DNA from: Merluccius polli
Taxonomy: Eukaryota > Chordata > Actinopteri > Gadiformes > Merlucciidae
Length of the DNA: 64,000 nt
Direction: 5' to 3'
Assembly: GCA_030340625.1 (NCBI GenBank)
Contig: JAOPHQ010004859.1
Coordinates: 152,211 to 216,210 of the forward strand
Positions 1-11,550 of the stretch are shown here, one piece after another. Each line of letters opens with the position of its first letter. Within the stretch, counting starts at the first letter, position 1. The position numbers and the translations under genes were made by a program. The notes beneath the pieces are model-generated. The model saw only the letters and a list, made by a program, of their open reading frames with translations. It had not been told where the DNA came from and did not search any database.

Positions 1-90
1 TAGGCTGAGACGCGACCTGCCACGTGGTAATCAATACAATAATGAACCGATCATCAACAATAGGTAATCAATACAATAGAGAACCGTTTC

Positions 91-91
<1 letters not shown>

Positions 92-146
<55 letters not shown>
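92..146. repeat. (TA)n microsatellite
   Basis: Uninterrupted TA dinucleotide run. The rest of bases 1-254 is AT-rich and shows no gene. Confidence 0.95.
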
Positions 147-147
<1 letters not shown>

Positions 148-254
148 TAACCTGATAATATATTATATATATATTACCTTAATTAATGGATGTGTTTGTT
201 ACGCGCAACATAATTTCTGCTCGCGATGTTTGGCGGGGAGATGATGATCATAAA

Positions 255-805
255 CTACAACCCACACAGAGACACTGAGGAACCAGAACAGAACCCAAAC
301 CCAGGGAGGAGGTCCTCCTGGGTGAATGTGGTCCAGAAGGTGTGGATGTGTGTCAGTGTGTGTGAGGACCCTCCTACACCTGGGGACACTCTGTAGAAGG
401 ACAGAGAGCCAGCAGGCCGGTCCAGATACACTCCTACTCTGGTGGAGACAGAGGGGGGGAGAGAGATGAATGTGTAACTACCGTTGTACCGGGCAATGTA
501 ACCATCATCATTACAATTAAGTCTCCAGGACTTGTTGTTCCATCCAAGCCAGCTGTCACCACCCTCTCCTCTCCTTGTGATTCCTCTGTATGTCACTCCT
601 ATATCAACAGTTCCTCTCCTCTCCACCTCCCAGTAACAGCGGCCAGTCAGAACCTCTCTACACAACACCTGGGGATGGGAGTCAAATCTCTCTGGGTGGT
701 CAGGATGAGACTGATCCTCTTCAGCCCACATCACCTTCCTGTGGTCCTCAGACAGAGAGAGACGTCTGTGGGCTGTGTTTGGGTCCAGTGTGAGTCCACA
801 GGCAT
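255..805 (-). CDS. B30.2 (PRY-SPRY) terminal exon of a fish NLRC3-like or TRIM16-like gene
   Basis: The last coding exon of a gene whose other exons lie outside the window or are lost. It opens after a good acceptor (ttctcccgtcag, ending at 806) and reads through to a stop at 255-257. Early residues LTLDPNTAHRRLSLSEDHRK are the PRY signature, followed by the HPERFD motif, GRCYWEVE, a WGWN-like stretch (WLGWNNKSW), RVGVYLDRPAGSLSFY and a terminal SSVSLCGL. Together they span a full PRY-SPRY domain of about 180 residues. In fish this subtype sits at the C-terminus of NACHT-LRR (NLRC3-like) receptors and of TRIM16/finTRIM-like proteins, where it binds ligand or partner proteins. No frameshift or stop is present. 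I cannot tell which parent family it belongs to, because no LRR, NACHT, RING or B-box exon is visible upstream on the minus strand. Confidence 0.85.
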
Positions 806-1590
806 CTGACGGGAGAACAAGACATGATTAGGGGCTGAAGGTCCATTCCCTAGTTCTAGATCCAACTTGTATTGTGTTAGTAATCAGCAGGATGAGCAGG
901 TGATGAACATGATGTGATGTTTAGTGGATGGTGATAGGAAATAAAAACCCCATGTGTCACTGAGTGGTTGATAGTTGATCACTATCCTCTCTCCTCCTTC
1001 TCTAGTGGACCACAGGGTCCAGGACTTAAGACTCAAGTGGACACCTAGTGGTCTCATCCGGTACACTGGTCCGGTGGCTTCACATCCAACCGCTTGGACT
1101 GTTTATACACCGACCATCATCATCATCATCATCATCATCATTTACACAAACATTAACACAGAATGATAATAATATATCCTATGTTAGGTACTATAGTGGA
1201 ATAGTGTGCTGTGACTTTTATAAGCAATAGTATTTATAGTTTTTAAGATAATTAAAGTTAAAGTTCAAATCCCATGTGTGTGTGAGTGGCTGTCTATCAA
1301 AACATTGAAACCTAGAAAAATATATAAACTGCATCTACTCCCACAATATTTACACTACATACACATATTATATATCAAAATGTTCAGCATGATGAGCTCA
1401 TTTATCTTATGAAATATCAAAGCAATAATTTGCATTGTTTTCAAGTTATTAAACTTTTAAAGGTTCCAATACACATACATTGTTACAGGCTGGAAATGAA
1501 GTGTTCATACCATAGAACTGGTTCATACATACTATACATACATGTACATGTACACATACATACCTACACATACAGGCTGGAAATTAAGTT
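806..1590. other. Intron-like flank of the B30.2 exon
   Basis: Non-coding on both strands. It holds a (CAT)n tract near 1113-1141. A stretch near 1020-1060 (ccactaggtgtccacttgag on the minus strand) resembles sequence I recall beside fish NLR B30.2 exons, but I cannot check this. A 35-40 bp block at about 1500-1535 (gttcataccatagaactggt) recurs at 2270-2300 on the far side of the next element. Confidence 0.4.
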
Positions 1591-2268
1591 GTAACGGGTG
1601 TGGTTAGGACCCAATAGCAGCACAAGGACAGGCAGGTATCGTTGGTAACAAGCTTTATTTAGCACGCTGTAGAGATGAAGCAGGTAATCACCAAAAGCCA
1701 ATGGAGCAGACAGTGGACGGGTAGTCAGGCAGGCGGGGGGTCTGGAACCGGGAGGTCGATCGTGCAGGCGGGGCGAGGGACGAGTAGTCAGGCAGGCGGG
1801 GGGCTCGGCAGCAGGCGGGTAGTCGGACAGGCGGGGGACTCGGCAGCAGGAGGGTAGTCGGACAGGCGGGGGGCTCGGCAGCAGGTGGGTAGTCAGGCAG
1901 GCGGGGGGCTTGGCAGCAGGTGGGTAGTCAGGCAGGCGGGGGACTCGGCAGCAGGCGGGGAGTCGGACAGGCGGGGGTCTGGAACCGGGAGGACGATCGT
2001 GCAGGCAGGGCGAGGGACGAGTAGTCAGAGGCAAGCAGGGTCGAAACCGGGAGATCAGGCAGAGAAACACTGGAGAGTCTGGTGCAAGCATCGAGAACAA
2101 TCTGGCAAAGAGTGAGTGGAGTGAAGCTGCTTAAATACTGGCTTGATTGGAGATTGCAGATTGCCGACAGGTGTGTTGGGAGAATGATGACCAGTGGCGA
2201 CAAGCGGCCACTAGATGGGGGTGTTGGACCGTGTAGCAAGAGAGGAGCAGAGCAGACTGTGACAGAAG
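1590..2268. repeat. Unclassified interspersed element with a GC-rich minisatellite core
   Basis: The left edge is near gtaacgggtgtggttaggac and the right edge near gcagactgtgacag. The core, about 1720-2020, is built of degenerate units of about 35 bp containing GGCAGGCGGGGG, CTCGGCAGCAGG and GGTAGTCAGG, which leaves all frames artificially open. The right third contains TTAAATACTGGCTTGATTGG and GACAGGTGTGTTGG. A similar arrangement (GGTTTAAATAGG, GGAAACAGGTGGG, a terminal TGTGACA) occurs at 34460-34900, so both may belong to one family. No transposase or reverse transcriptase is visible. Confidence 0.6.
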
Positions 2269-2310
2269 TGTTCATACCATAGAACTGGTTCATACATACT
2301 ACATACTAAA

Positions 2311-2490
2311 GGCCGCAGTATACTCGCCGTTCCCAAGCTGTCGCGCGACATTGTGACGTCAAAATGACGTAGATCTCGCCGGCGTGACAGGATTTTGGCC
2401 TGTTCGCGCCGTGTCGCGTACCTCTCTTTTTTTTCCAGCGCTGCGCGACAAAGCGGAAACAGAAACACGGACGAGTTCGAAGGCACATTG
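2311..2490. mobile_element. Probable end of a DNA transposon
   Basis: Starts abruptly after TAA with GGCCGCAGTATACTCGCCG and is CpG-rich (TCGCGCGACA, GCGCGACAAAGCGG), unlike the AT-rich DNA around it. I find no matching inverted end, so it may be truncated. Confidence 0.3.
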
Positions 2491-2915
2491 TAATGCGCCT
2501 TATTGCTAAGGCTTCTTGCTTGTGGCATAGGCCTATCGTTTTTCGCTAATAAACCGGTTTTACGTAAGTGCTGTCTGCTGTTGTTGTGGTCAAAGATGAG
2601 TGGAATTACGTGGCTGAAAAACTATCTCAAAGCGGCAGTAAGTTATAAAATAAAAGTATATAATATAATCACTAAGTTATTAAGATGGATGCTTACAAAC
2701 ACTATTCATACGAGAACTGCTGCCATACACTGGACTGTTGATGGCTGACCAGGTGGGGCAGTGATGTAGAATAATAGCAATGTAAAGTAATGGACAGCCA
2801 TATATAGTATGTATACCGGTATATATGCACATATAGCCTACAGCCTGTATAGTGAGAGACATCCCGGTGAACTAAACCTTCACTGAATGTCTATGAAGAC
2901 ACAGGGGTGCCAGTA
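2491..2915. other. No gene seen
   Basis: AT-rich sequence. Short open frames lack any recognisable domain. Confidence 0.5.
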
Positions 2916-2918
2916 TTA

Positions 2919-4251
2919 GGGACTGTACGATATTTACCGGGGGGGGAGGGCCGGTCGTCAGGGGGGGAGGGCCTAGGATAATTTTTTTAAGCCTTAGGGG
3001 AGGGCCCAGGAGAATATTTTTGGCCTGGGGGGAGGGCCGAGGAAACTTATTTTATGGGGGGGCAATCGTCATGACTCATGCCGATTTCGATGTTTAAATG
3101 AAAGATAGGATAGCCTGTAAGGAAGTGAACGTCTCCTTTACCATAACCATAACCCTTTTTGGAGTGAATTGTTTCACAGTAGACTGCGGACGCTGTAGAC
3201 TCTGCTCTGCGAGCGGACGCTGTAGACTCTGCTCGTCTCATACCACCGCGAACGGGTTTTGAGACCCCAGATCGTTTCACACAGACGCGGGAGGGTACCT
3301 TTGGCGTCAGTATCCAGGGCTTAATTTGGGCCGGAACACGCCGGAATATGTTCCGGCACCTCCAACGGTGGATCCGGCACCTTTTTTATTTTTTTATTCC
3401 CCCCCCCCGCCGTCAGTGGTTACGATCGCGCAACCCCGTCATCAGTCCGCGGTCCCCCCCTATATTACCAGTTGGGATGAGAACGGGTTGTCTGCCGAAA
3501 CCGTCAAGTCTAAATCATGCGATAGGCGCGCACGATGACATCCTCACAGCATGCACACGGGCTGTGTGTGGACTCGGGTCTGCGGCTGAGTCCGCGGCCG
3601 GGTCCGCGGGTCCGGTGCTGGGTCCGCGGCTGGCGGGTCCGTGCTCCCCCCCCCCCCCCCCCCCATTGACAATCGCGCCGAATGTAGAGCATATTGTAAT
3701 GCAGCGTTGAATGGATGAATAGCTTACATAAGGGTCCCCAGCACTTTTCAAACCACACTCAAGCTTATGGTTATTGTCCCCACCACTTCTAAAACCAAAC
3801 TGACGCCACTGACCACATAGACCAAGAATCGCAGGGTGATCATTAGTCGCTCTTAGTCACAGTAGTTTGTGTTTTGTCTTATAATAGCCTATAAGGTACA
3901 ATGTCATCAGCCAAGTTGTGAAATTATTGGGGGAGTCTCGTAACATTGATAAAAGCAGGCTTGTCCCCATTCTCAAGTTCAAGGCACAGCGTGGCATAAA
4001 CCCCTGCTCTTGCTGCGTGTGTACCCGTGTGTGTGTATGTGTGCTTATGTGGCCGTATTAACCTTGTAAACGTCATTTTCCGACCAATTTTATTTGATTC
4101 ACGTAGCGGGGAGGGCCTAGGAGAATTTTTTTGAGCCGGGGGGAGGGCCCCGGAAAAAAAAAAATTACCAGGGGGGAGGGCCAGGCAGAACAATTTTAAC
4201 CCGATCGTCTGGCGACCGGCCCTCCCCCCCCGCTAAATATCGTACAGTCCC
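2919..4251. mobile_element. PIF/Harbinger-type non-autonomous DNA transposon (TTA target duplication)
   Basis: The ends are inverted: GGGACTGTACGATATTTA at the left, and its complement TAAATATCGTACAGTCCC (one base differs inward) at the right. The element is flanked by direct TTA at 2916-2918 and 4252-4254, the 3-bp duplication typical of PIF/Harbinger. Both subterminal regions carry several copies of a G-rich unit (GGGGGGAGGGCC followed by an A/T block). The interior holds pieces of other repeats, including an end beginning CAGGGCTTAATTTGGGCC near 3316 and a C-rich run at 3647-3664. No transposase is visible. Confidence 0.75.
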
Positions 4252-4255
4252 TTAG

Positions 4256-4571
4256 CATAGACATATATCTGTAGACGCCTCATGACGTGCTGGAACGTAA
4301 CCCAGCGTCGCCGCCATATTGGTTGGGTCTCCTCACTCTAGTCTAGCATAGGAGTCAACGGGAGAGCAAGCTATGCCAGTATGTTGTGCAGCTTACGGCG
4401 CAGTATTGACACCAGATCGCGTGGGATTACCTTTCACAAGTAACATTGAACAATAATTCTTATTATTTAAAAAATAAAAATAAAAATTAATTCGTCCTGT
4501 ATCATAACTAAATCTCTGCCGTTTGTAACAAACCAAACCGTGTGAAAATCCGGTAAAAATTCGGGGAGTTT
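4256..4571 (+). mobile_element. Truncated P-like MITE copy with a THAP start-exon remnant
   Basis: Begins CATAGACATATATCTGTAGACGCC and is the inverted relative of the complete copy at 32602-33063. Homology stops abruptly near 4571. At 4374 a short frame starts MPVCCAAYG and reads on to GLPF, the shape of a THAP zinc-finger start, but the second cysteine position is changed. THAP DNA-binding domains are typical of P-type transposases. The element directly abuts the TTA duplication of the Harbinger-type element. Confidence 0.65.
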
Positions 4572-4954
4572 AACCCACCCCGGACCTACGACCGAAGGGG
4601 GGGGGGGGGGGGGGGGCGCGATCGTAACCCACCGCGGACCTACGACCGCAGCCTGTGACAAGTGCCGGTACGCAAGAAAAAGTGCCGGTACGCTAAAGGG
4701 TCAAATGTAGAAGTGCCGGTGCGTACCGGTGCGTACCGGCCAACTTCGAGCACTGGGTACGTTATTTCAAACAAACTTCAAACTGCATTGAATCATTAGT
4801 GTGAGCATGTATGAGTAATTACTCCTCGAGCAAGATAGTAAATTATGTTCTCATGTTTATATCGTTTTTTAAGTGACAAGCGCGTCTCGCTAAGCTCCTT
4901 CTCTGTTCCACAGTCAGCTGGCTCTGAGTGAAAACGCGTTTAGCCTTACCTGTA
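4572..4954. other. Transposon debris with a G-run
   Basis: Contains a poly-G run near 4600-4616 and several copies of AGTGCCGGTACGC. These end near 4756 in a sequence that is an inverted relative of the CAGGGCTTAATTTGGG end at 3316. No gene is seen. Confidence 0.4.
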
Positions 4955-5082
4955 CAGTGTTTCCCCTACTATGTATTCAGCAGTGGCGCAGCGCCACTGC
5001 TGGAAAATCAGCGCCACTGCAAAAATCTTCACATGATCGGTATTTAGCACAACTACGTCATCTTGAAATTGCCAAGCGTTAA

Positions 5083-6069
5083 AGGGGAAATGAACCCAAA
5101 AACAACACTATGCTCCAACACTATATTTCATCACATGAATAAAGTTGATTGTGCTGCCATCAAATGTACTAACTCCATATAAAAAAGAAAAGAATTTAAC
5201 GGCTACAGTAACGGTGATTTGACGTGTCATCAAATCACCGGAAGAAAAATGCAGGACTACAAGTTATGAACGTTCTGAATGTGAATCTTCAGGAGAGCAG
5301 CCCTCTCGGACACACACACACACAGGGGTTGAAATAAGGCTGTTTTACTCGCCAAATGCGAGTAATTTTTGTATTTGTCGAGTAATTTATGAAGACCACT
5401 CGCCACTCTGGCGAGTAATCTAAGAATTCGCCGCGATTGCCGCGGACCCGCCAGCAACGGACCCACTAGCCGCGGACCCGACCGCGCAGCACCCACCGCC
5501 GTCTACAATCGCTGTTAACAGCATGTTACAGCGGTAACAGCATGTGTGTGTCCGAGAGGGCTGCTCTATTCGGACACATTACTATGAAGCCCCGGTGACG
5601 GTGTGGGAGTGCGGATGATAATAAAACAGCGGTAACAGCGATTGTAGACGGCGGTGGGTGCTGCGCGGTCGCGTCCGCGGCTAGCGGGTCCGTTGCTGGT
5701 GGGTCCGCGGCAATCGCGGCGAATTCTTAGATTACTCGCCAGAGTGGCGAGTGGTCTTCATAAATTACTCGACAAATACAAAAATTACTCGCATTTGGCG
5801 AGTAAAACAGCCTTATTTCAACCCCTGTGTGTGTGTGTGTGTCCGAGAGGGCTGCTCTCCTGAAGATTCACATTCAGAACGTTCATAACTTGTAGTCCTG
5901 CATTTTTCTTCCGGTGATTTGATGACGCGTCAAATCACCGTTACTGTAGCCGTTAAATTCTTTTCTTTTTTATATGGAGTTAGTACATTTGATGGCAGCA
6001 CAATCAACTTTATTCATGTGATGAAATATAGTGTTGGAGCATAGTGTTGTTTTTGGGTTCATTTCCCCT
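5083..6069. repeat. ~1 kb near-perfect palindrome (435-bp arms, ~115-bp loop)
   Basis: The left arm (5083-5518) and right arm (5634-6069) are reverse complements with only scattered mismatches and a length difference in a CA/TG tract. The loop (5519-5633) contains a further copy of the arm motif GTCCGAGAGGGCTGCTCT. Open frames in opposite directions at 5257-5496 and 5654-5863 encode nearly the same peptide purely because of this symmetry. No gene function is implied. Confidence 0.9.
5323..5827. mobile_element. Fold-back hAT-like element inside the palindrome
   Basis: Termini CAGGGGTTGAAATAAGGC and its exact complement flank CpG-rich arms containing ACTCGCCA repeats. The CAGGGGTTGAAAT start resembles hAT termini. 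The flanking CA and TG tracts obscure any target duplication. Confidence 0.5.
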
Positions 6070-6559
6070 GACAACATTTTCAATATTTTTTGCCCCAATC
6101 AATTTCTACCAATAATGTAAATAAAAGCTTAAAATTAACACAAAAGAAAAACATGAGTAATCCTGTCTAAAATTATAAAATCAAGATTTCTGTTTCTGAC
6201 CAGTTCAAGGTACGTGCTCCAATATTAAATCTGTTGATGGTATATCATATTTGTCTCAAAATGTCCATTTCTATTGCCAGAAGTTATGGTTTAAGGGGTT
6301 ATTAAAAAAAAAAATCTTCCGGAGGTGAATGCCCCCAGACCCCTGCGCGCCGCCGCGTGCGGCTTGCCTCCGTTACGTAACAGCACCACTGCTGGAAAAA
6401 TTTCTAGGGGAAACACTGCTGTACCACGGAGTGCTTTTTGTCCCGTTTTTTTTTGGAGGCCGGAAGTGGACTGAGGAGCGCGGAAGGTTTGAAATCGAAT
6501 TGTTTGTTACCGCTGGTTGGAATACTAATAACAACTGTACAGTGAATGTAAGCTGAACT

Positions 6560-7453
6560 ATGTCGGATGACTCGGATGGCAGATTGTCGGATAGCGATGG
6601 TGTGGATAATATGCTGTGGGAAGAAGTCAGGAAAAAAAAGGGTAGACCAAGATCAGATAGCGGATCGGAAGTTGAATCTACTGTCACGGTTAAAAAGAGA
6701 AGTAGACCGGAAAAAGATGGAAATAAAAATAAAGATCAGATGCTAATGAAAGAGACATGGAAAGTGATTGTTGTTTTTGAACAAAAGGGAGGGCCACATT
6801 TACACCCAATACATATCACCAAAGCAATTGAAGATGAAATTGGGAAAATTAAGCATGCACGTTTCATGGGAAATGGGAAGCTCCTGATTTTTGCAGTGTC
6901 TGAGGAGCAAAGGGAAATCATCTTAAAGAAAAACACATTGAATAAGGCTAAAATTACTTCACACATTCCGGGAATGTCATCAAGGAAAAGAGGAGTTATT
7001 ACTGGAATTCCAGTTTCAGTTTCTATTGAAGAAATTAAAGATGGCCTGAAAGGGGGAGATATTGTGGATGCTAAGCGACTGACCAAAGGAAAGGAGAAAT
7101 TAGAAAGCATGTCTATATTACTGTGGTTTAAGAATGAAATGCCCTCTAAAGTTCTTATGGGTTTCATGTGTTATCCAGTAAGAGAATATATCCCACATCC
7201 AATAAGATGTTTTAAATGTCAGAGATTTGGACATGTGGCTGCTCAGTGCCGAGGTAAACTTAGGTGTGCTAAGTGTGGATGTGAACATGAGTATGGACAA
7301 TGTGGGGATAATATAGAGTTAAAATGTTGCAATTGTGGAGGTCAACACAGTGCAGCATATGGAGGATGTGTGAAACAAAAAGAAGCTAAGGAAGTTCAGA
7401 AATATAAGATAACACATAATGTGTCATATGGGCCAGTAATGGGCCAAGCGTAA
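6560..7453 (+). CDS. LINE ORF1 (gag-like nucleic-acid-binding protein)
   Basis: A 297-residue open frame with a highly charged N-terminus (MSDDSDGRLSDSDG, then a lysine-rich stretch) and an RRM-like middle. A cysteine-rich C-terminus begins CFKCQRFGHVAAQC at about residue 217 and continues with two further CCHC-type knuckles (CAKCGCEHEYGQC and CCNCGGQHSAAYGGC). In the I superfamily this protein coats the element RNA. It has no frameshift or stop. It is followed by 279 bases before the ORF2 start, a region with short non-canonical coding-like sequence but stops. Confidence 0.85.
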   Translation: MSDDSDGRLSDSDGVDNMLWEEVRKKKGRPRSDSGSEVESTVTVKKRSRPEKDGNKNKDQMLMKETWKVIVVFEQKGGPHLHPIHITKAIEDEIGKIKHARFMGNGKLLIFAVSEEQREIILKKNTLNKAKITSHIPGMSSRKRGVITGIPVSVSIEEIKDGLKGGDIVDAKRLTKGKEKLESMSILLWFKNEMPSKVLMGFMCYPVREYIPHPIRCFKCQRFGHVAAQCRGKLRCAKCGCEHEYGQCGDNIELKCCNCGGQHSAAYGGCVKQKEAKEVQKYKITHNVSYGPVMGQA

Positions 7454-7732
7454 GCACTAAGAATAATTGGACTCCTACAGGGAAACTCAGCCAACAAAGC
7501 AAGACTTATAGGACACCTAGTCCAAACTGCTGTAAATGTAAGACAAGAATTTCAGATGAGACACTGCTGATAAAGAAAAATGAGTTTATTGCTTTCATGT
7601 GTTCAGTGGTTAATGTCACTATGTTACATGTGAAGAAGAGTGATAAAATCAAATCAGTTGTAGAAGCTGCTAATGATTTTTTGGGATTAGTAACAAAAGC
7701 TGATGATATTCATGAAATACTAAATCAGAAGT

Positions 7733-10700
7733 ATGGAGGGTCTCAAAATGGTTAAAGCAATAATGATGTTTTTCATTCTCCAGTGGAATGCACGGAGTTT
7801 GATAGCGAATGGACAAGAATTTAAAAGGTATGTTCAAGAATTGACAGACAAACCAGATATTATATGTATACAAGAGACATGGTTAAAACCTCGCTTACAA
7901 TTCATATTGAAAGGGTATCATAATATAAGAGCTGACCGAGAAAAAGACAGAGGAGGAGGTTGCATCACATTTATCAAAGAGGGGATCTCATTTAGGCACA
8001 TTAACACAACAACTGAACATGAAAATATAGTTACTGAAATCTTTAATGGAGATAAAGGAAAACTTACTATCATTAATTTTTATAACCCATGTAGAGCATT
8101 AACAAATGATTTAATGAGTAGCATTAATAAAAGAAGCAATAGAGAAATATGGTGTGGAGATTTTAATGCTCATAATAGTTTGTGGGGAAGTAAACACACA
8201 GATTTAAATGGTGAAATATTAGAGGAAATGATCAATGATAGGATGTTGGTATGTATAAATAATGGTAATGGTACAAGGATAAATATCTACAAGAATGAGA
8301 CCTCATGTATTGATCTCACTTTAGCTGACAGGACAATAGCCAGCAGGTGCGAATGGGAAGTTGATCATAACACAACTATTGGAAGTGATCACTTTCCAAT
8401 ACTATGCAAAGTGGATATTGATCTGAGACTTGATGAAATGTATGCCCATCATAGATGGTGCTTTAAGAAAGCAAACTGGGAGAAATTCTCTGAAGGGTGT
8501 ATGGATGAATTAAATGAAATACATGAGGAAACAGAACAGAGCATTGATGAAATGAATAATAAATTAAGTGTATGTATTATTGTAGCAGCAACCCAGAGTA
8601 TTCCTAACAATATGAGTCAAAAGGGGAAAGCTAATGTCCCATGGTGGAATGAGGAATGTTCAAGAGCTGTTAAAAACAGAAATAGAGCTTTTAAAAGGTT
8701 GCGCAAAACACTTACAATGAACAATCTTCTGGAATATCAAAGGGAAAAGGCCTTGGCAAGGAAAGTTATAAAAGAAGCAAAAAAAGAATCTTGGAGACAA
8801 TTTTGCTCAACAATTGGAAAAGAAACAACACTGAATAAGATGTGGATGATGGTTAAAAAGATGATGGGTAAATATAAACCTCCACATGTTCCTGTACTAA
8901 TTGAAGGACAAAATGAAGCAATCTTAGATAAAGAGAAAGCCAATTTATTGGGATTTAAATTTGCAGAGATTCATAAGGGTAGTCATATGGATGAATGTTT
9001 TAAGAAAAGAAAGGAGGAGATTCTGAATGCTAATAAAGATATTCTTAATCCCAAAGAGGGAAATATGTCTATATTAGATGCTGAATTTAGTCTATCAGAA
9101 CTTAAAACGGCTTTAGGTAATACAGGATACTCTGCGCCAGGAGGTGATGATATATGTTATGTAATGATTAGAAATCTTCCAGATGAATTCTTAGAAAAAA
9201 TTCTTGCGTTATTCAACAAGATATGGCAAGAAGGGAAATTACCAAAAGCTTGGAAAAGTGCAACCATCCTTCCTTTCCCGAAACCAGGTAAGGATTCTAG
9301 TAATTCAGAGAATTATAGACCCATTGCTTTGACTTCACACTTAGGGAAATTAATGGAAAGATAGTAGTGGCCCGGTTAAATTATTTTCTAGAATACAAGT
9401 GTCCTTTTAGAAAATGCCAAACAGGGTTCAGGAAAAGCAAATCAACTACTGATGCCTTAGTTAAGCTCAGCAATGAAATAGAGAAAACACTAGTAATGAA
9501 AGAAGTCATGGTGGCAGTGTTTTTAGATATTGAAAAAGCATATGACACTATGTGGAGAGAGGGTTTATTAATTAAATTGGATAATATGGGAATCAGTGGG
9601 AGAATGTATAATTATATATTGGATTTTCTATCACAACGTTCAATAAGAGTCAAAGTTGGCAATGAACTTAGTAAAGAATTTATGGTTGAAAGTGGAATTC
9701 CCCAGGGAAGTGTTATTAGTCCTATATTATTTAATATTATGGTTGATGATATGTTTGAAAAATTAGGGCAGAGAAATGAAGGACTGTTGTATGCAGATGA
9801 TGCTGTTGTTTGGAAAAGGGGACGCAACATAGCATACATAACAAAATATATTCAAAAGGATATTCAAGTGCTGGAACAATGGGGTATTGATTGGGGATTT
9901 AAATTCTCAATTCCCAAAACAAAGGTTATGTTTTTTACCAGAAAGAAGATTCCAGAAAGTCATAAAGTCTTATTATATAATCAACCAATTGGGAGAGAGA
10001 AACAATTCAAATATCTGGGTTTATGGTTGGATGAAAGGCTTACATGGAAACATCATATAGAGTATGTTGAAACAAAATGTAAAAAGGTTCTAAATCTTAT
10101 GAGGATGATCACTGGACAGCATTGGGGAGCAGATAGAAAGTCTTTGATGTATATTTACATAGCTTTAATTAGATCTTCCATAGAATATGGATGTGTAGTT
10201 TATAGTTCAGTATGCAAAACTTCTCTAAGAAAGCTTGAGAGGATTCAATTTAAAGCTATAAGAATTGCTCTAGGAGCTATTAAAACAACACCAACAAGTG
10301 CTTTATTAATAGAAGCTGAAGAATCTCCGCTTAGTTTAAGGTATATAAAGTTATCTTTAACATACTGGGTAAGGTTGATGGGAAGTATTAATAATCCAGC
10401 CATTTCAGTTCTTAATGATTGTTGGGAATATCAAACAGTCTCAAAAGGGTTTGGCTGGAATATTAATAGTATAGCAGAACAACACGGAATTAAAGAATTT
10501 AAATTTAGTCCTTCACTAATTCTTAGTTCAGTCCCCCCATGGTTTCTACCATCACCAGAGGTTAACAGTGAACTACTGATAAGAAAAAAAGAGTATTCAG
10601 ATGACCAAAGGTTTGCAGCATATTGCCAGGGATATATAGATACGTCATTCTATGGATATGTTAAAATATATACAGATGGGTCAAAAGATCCACAAGATGG

Positions 10701-11511
10701 ACATGGTGGTATTGGGATATATATCCCAGAATTTAATAAAAGAGAGGGGTATAGAATAAGTAATTTTTTATCTATATACTCTATTGAAATGACTGGACTA
10801 ATAACAGCCCTTAGGTGGATTGAAGAGGTCAAGACTTTGAGAAATGTGATCTGTACAGACTCCATGGCAGCTTTATATAGCTTAGATACAGGTCACTCAT
10901 CAAGGGAAGATCTGGTTATTGAAATTAAACACTTGCTGCTACAGCTCAAGAACCTTGGAATAAGTATTCAGTTCTGTTGGATCCCAGCTCATACAGGCAT
11001 TAAAGGAAATGAGGAGGCAGATAAAATCGCTAAAAAGATGCTGAAGAACAAACATATAGGAATTGATGTTCCAATGGGAAAGGGTGAAGCAAAAGCTATA
11101 ATTAAAACAGCAATTACACAACAATGGCAAAGGGAATGGGATGCAGAATTGAATGCAAGACATTACCACAAATATCAAAAGAATGTGACAGGAAAAAGGA
11201 TTCTTTCACTGAGTCTAAGCAGAAGGGAAGAAGTGGTTTATACCAGACTGCGATTAGGACATTCAGGTCTTAATGCTACCCTACATATAGTGGGAAAGGG
11301 AGACGGTTTATGCATGGTGTGCCAAGAAAGAGAGGATGTAGATCATGTACTTTTTAGTTGTGTGAAGTATAATGATGAGAGAATAATATGGCAAGAAATG
11401 GAAGGGGAGAATTCAATACAGGAAATCCTGCAAGAAAAGGGCATGATAAGGGAGAGAATTAAAGAATTAATTACTTATCTTGAAGATACTGGTATAATAA
11501 ACAGAGTATAA
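7733..11511 (+). pseudogene. LINE ORF2 (endonuclease-reverse transcriptase-RNase H), broken by one frameshift
   Basis: The first part (7733-9364, 543 codons) carries an endonuclease domain at residues ~15-225 with QWNARSL, ICIQETW, WCGDFNAHNS and GSDHFPI. It then runs into the start of the reverse transcriptase (SENYRPIALTSHLGKLMER) and stops at 9362-9364. The second part (9367-11511) continues without loss of homology in another frame: GFRKSKSTTDAL, FLDIEKAYDTMW, GIPQGSVISP, and YADD at residues 142-145 of that part. RNase H follows from about residue 433 (IYTDGSKD, SIEMTGL, CTDSMAAL, IPAHTGIKGNEEAD), and then a C-terminal CX2C-H-C motif (CMVCQEREDVDHVLFSC). The pattern fits a single-base deletion near 9361. 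The copy is otherwise almost intact, so it is fairly young but cannot make a full ORF2 protein. Confidence 0.85.
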
Positions 11512-11514
11512 TAC

Positions 11515-11518
<4 letters not shown>

Positions 11519-11550
<32 letters not shown>

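Larger units (their letters stand above)
4955..6418. mobile_element. hAT-like transposon, copy 1 (CAGTGTTTCCCCT ends)
   Basis: The left end CAGTGTTTCCCCTA is followed by AGCAGTGGCGCAGCGCCACTGC. The right end is GCACCACTGCTGG, then TAGGGGAAACACTG. The same ends flank 43406-44748, so this is a repeated family. Flanks CCTGTAC and GCTGTAC could be an imperfect 7-8 bp target duplication. The middle is filled by the palindrome at 5083-6069. Confidence 0.65.

Noticed and set aside
1725..2020. 178-residue ORF (1564-2100) as a proline-rich protein
   Set aside because: Encoded entirely by the minisatellite; no start context or domain.
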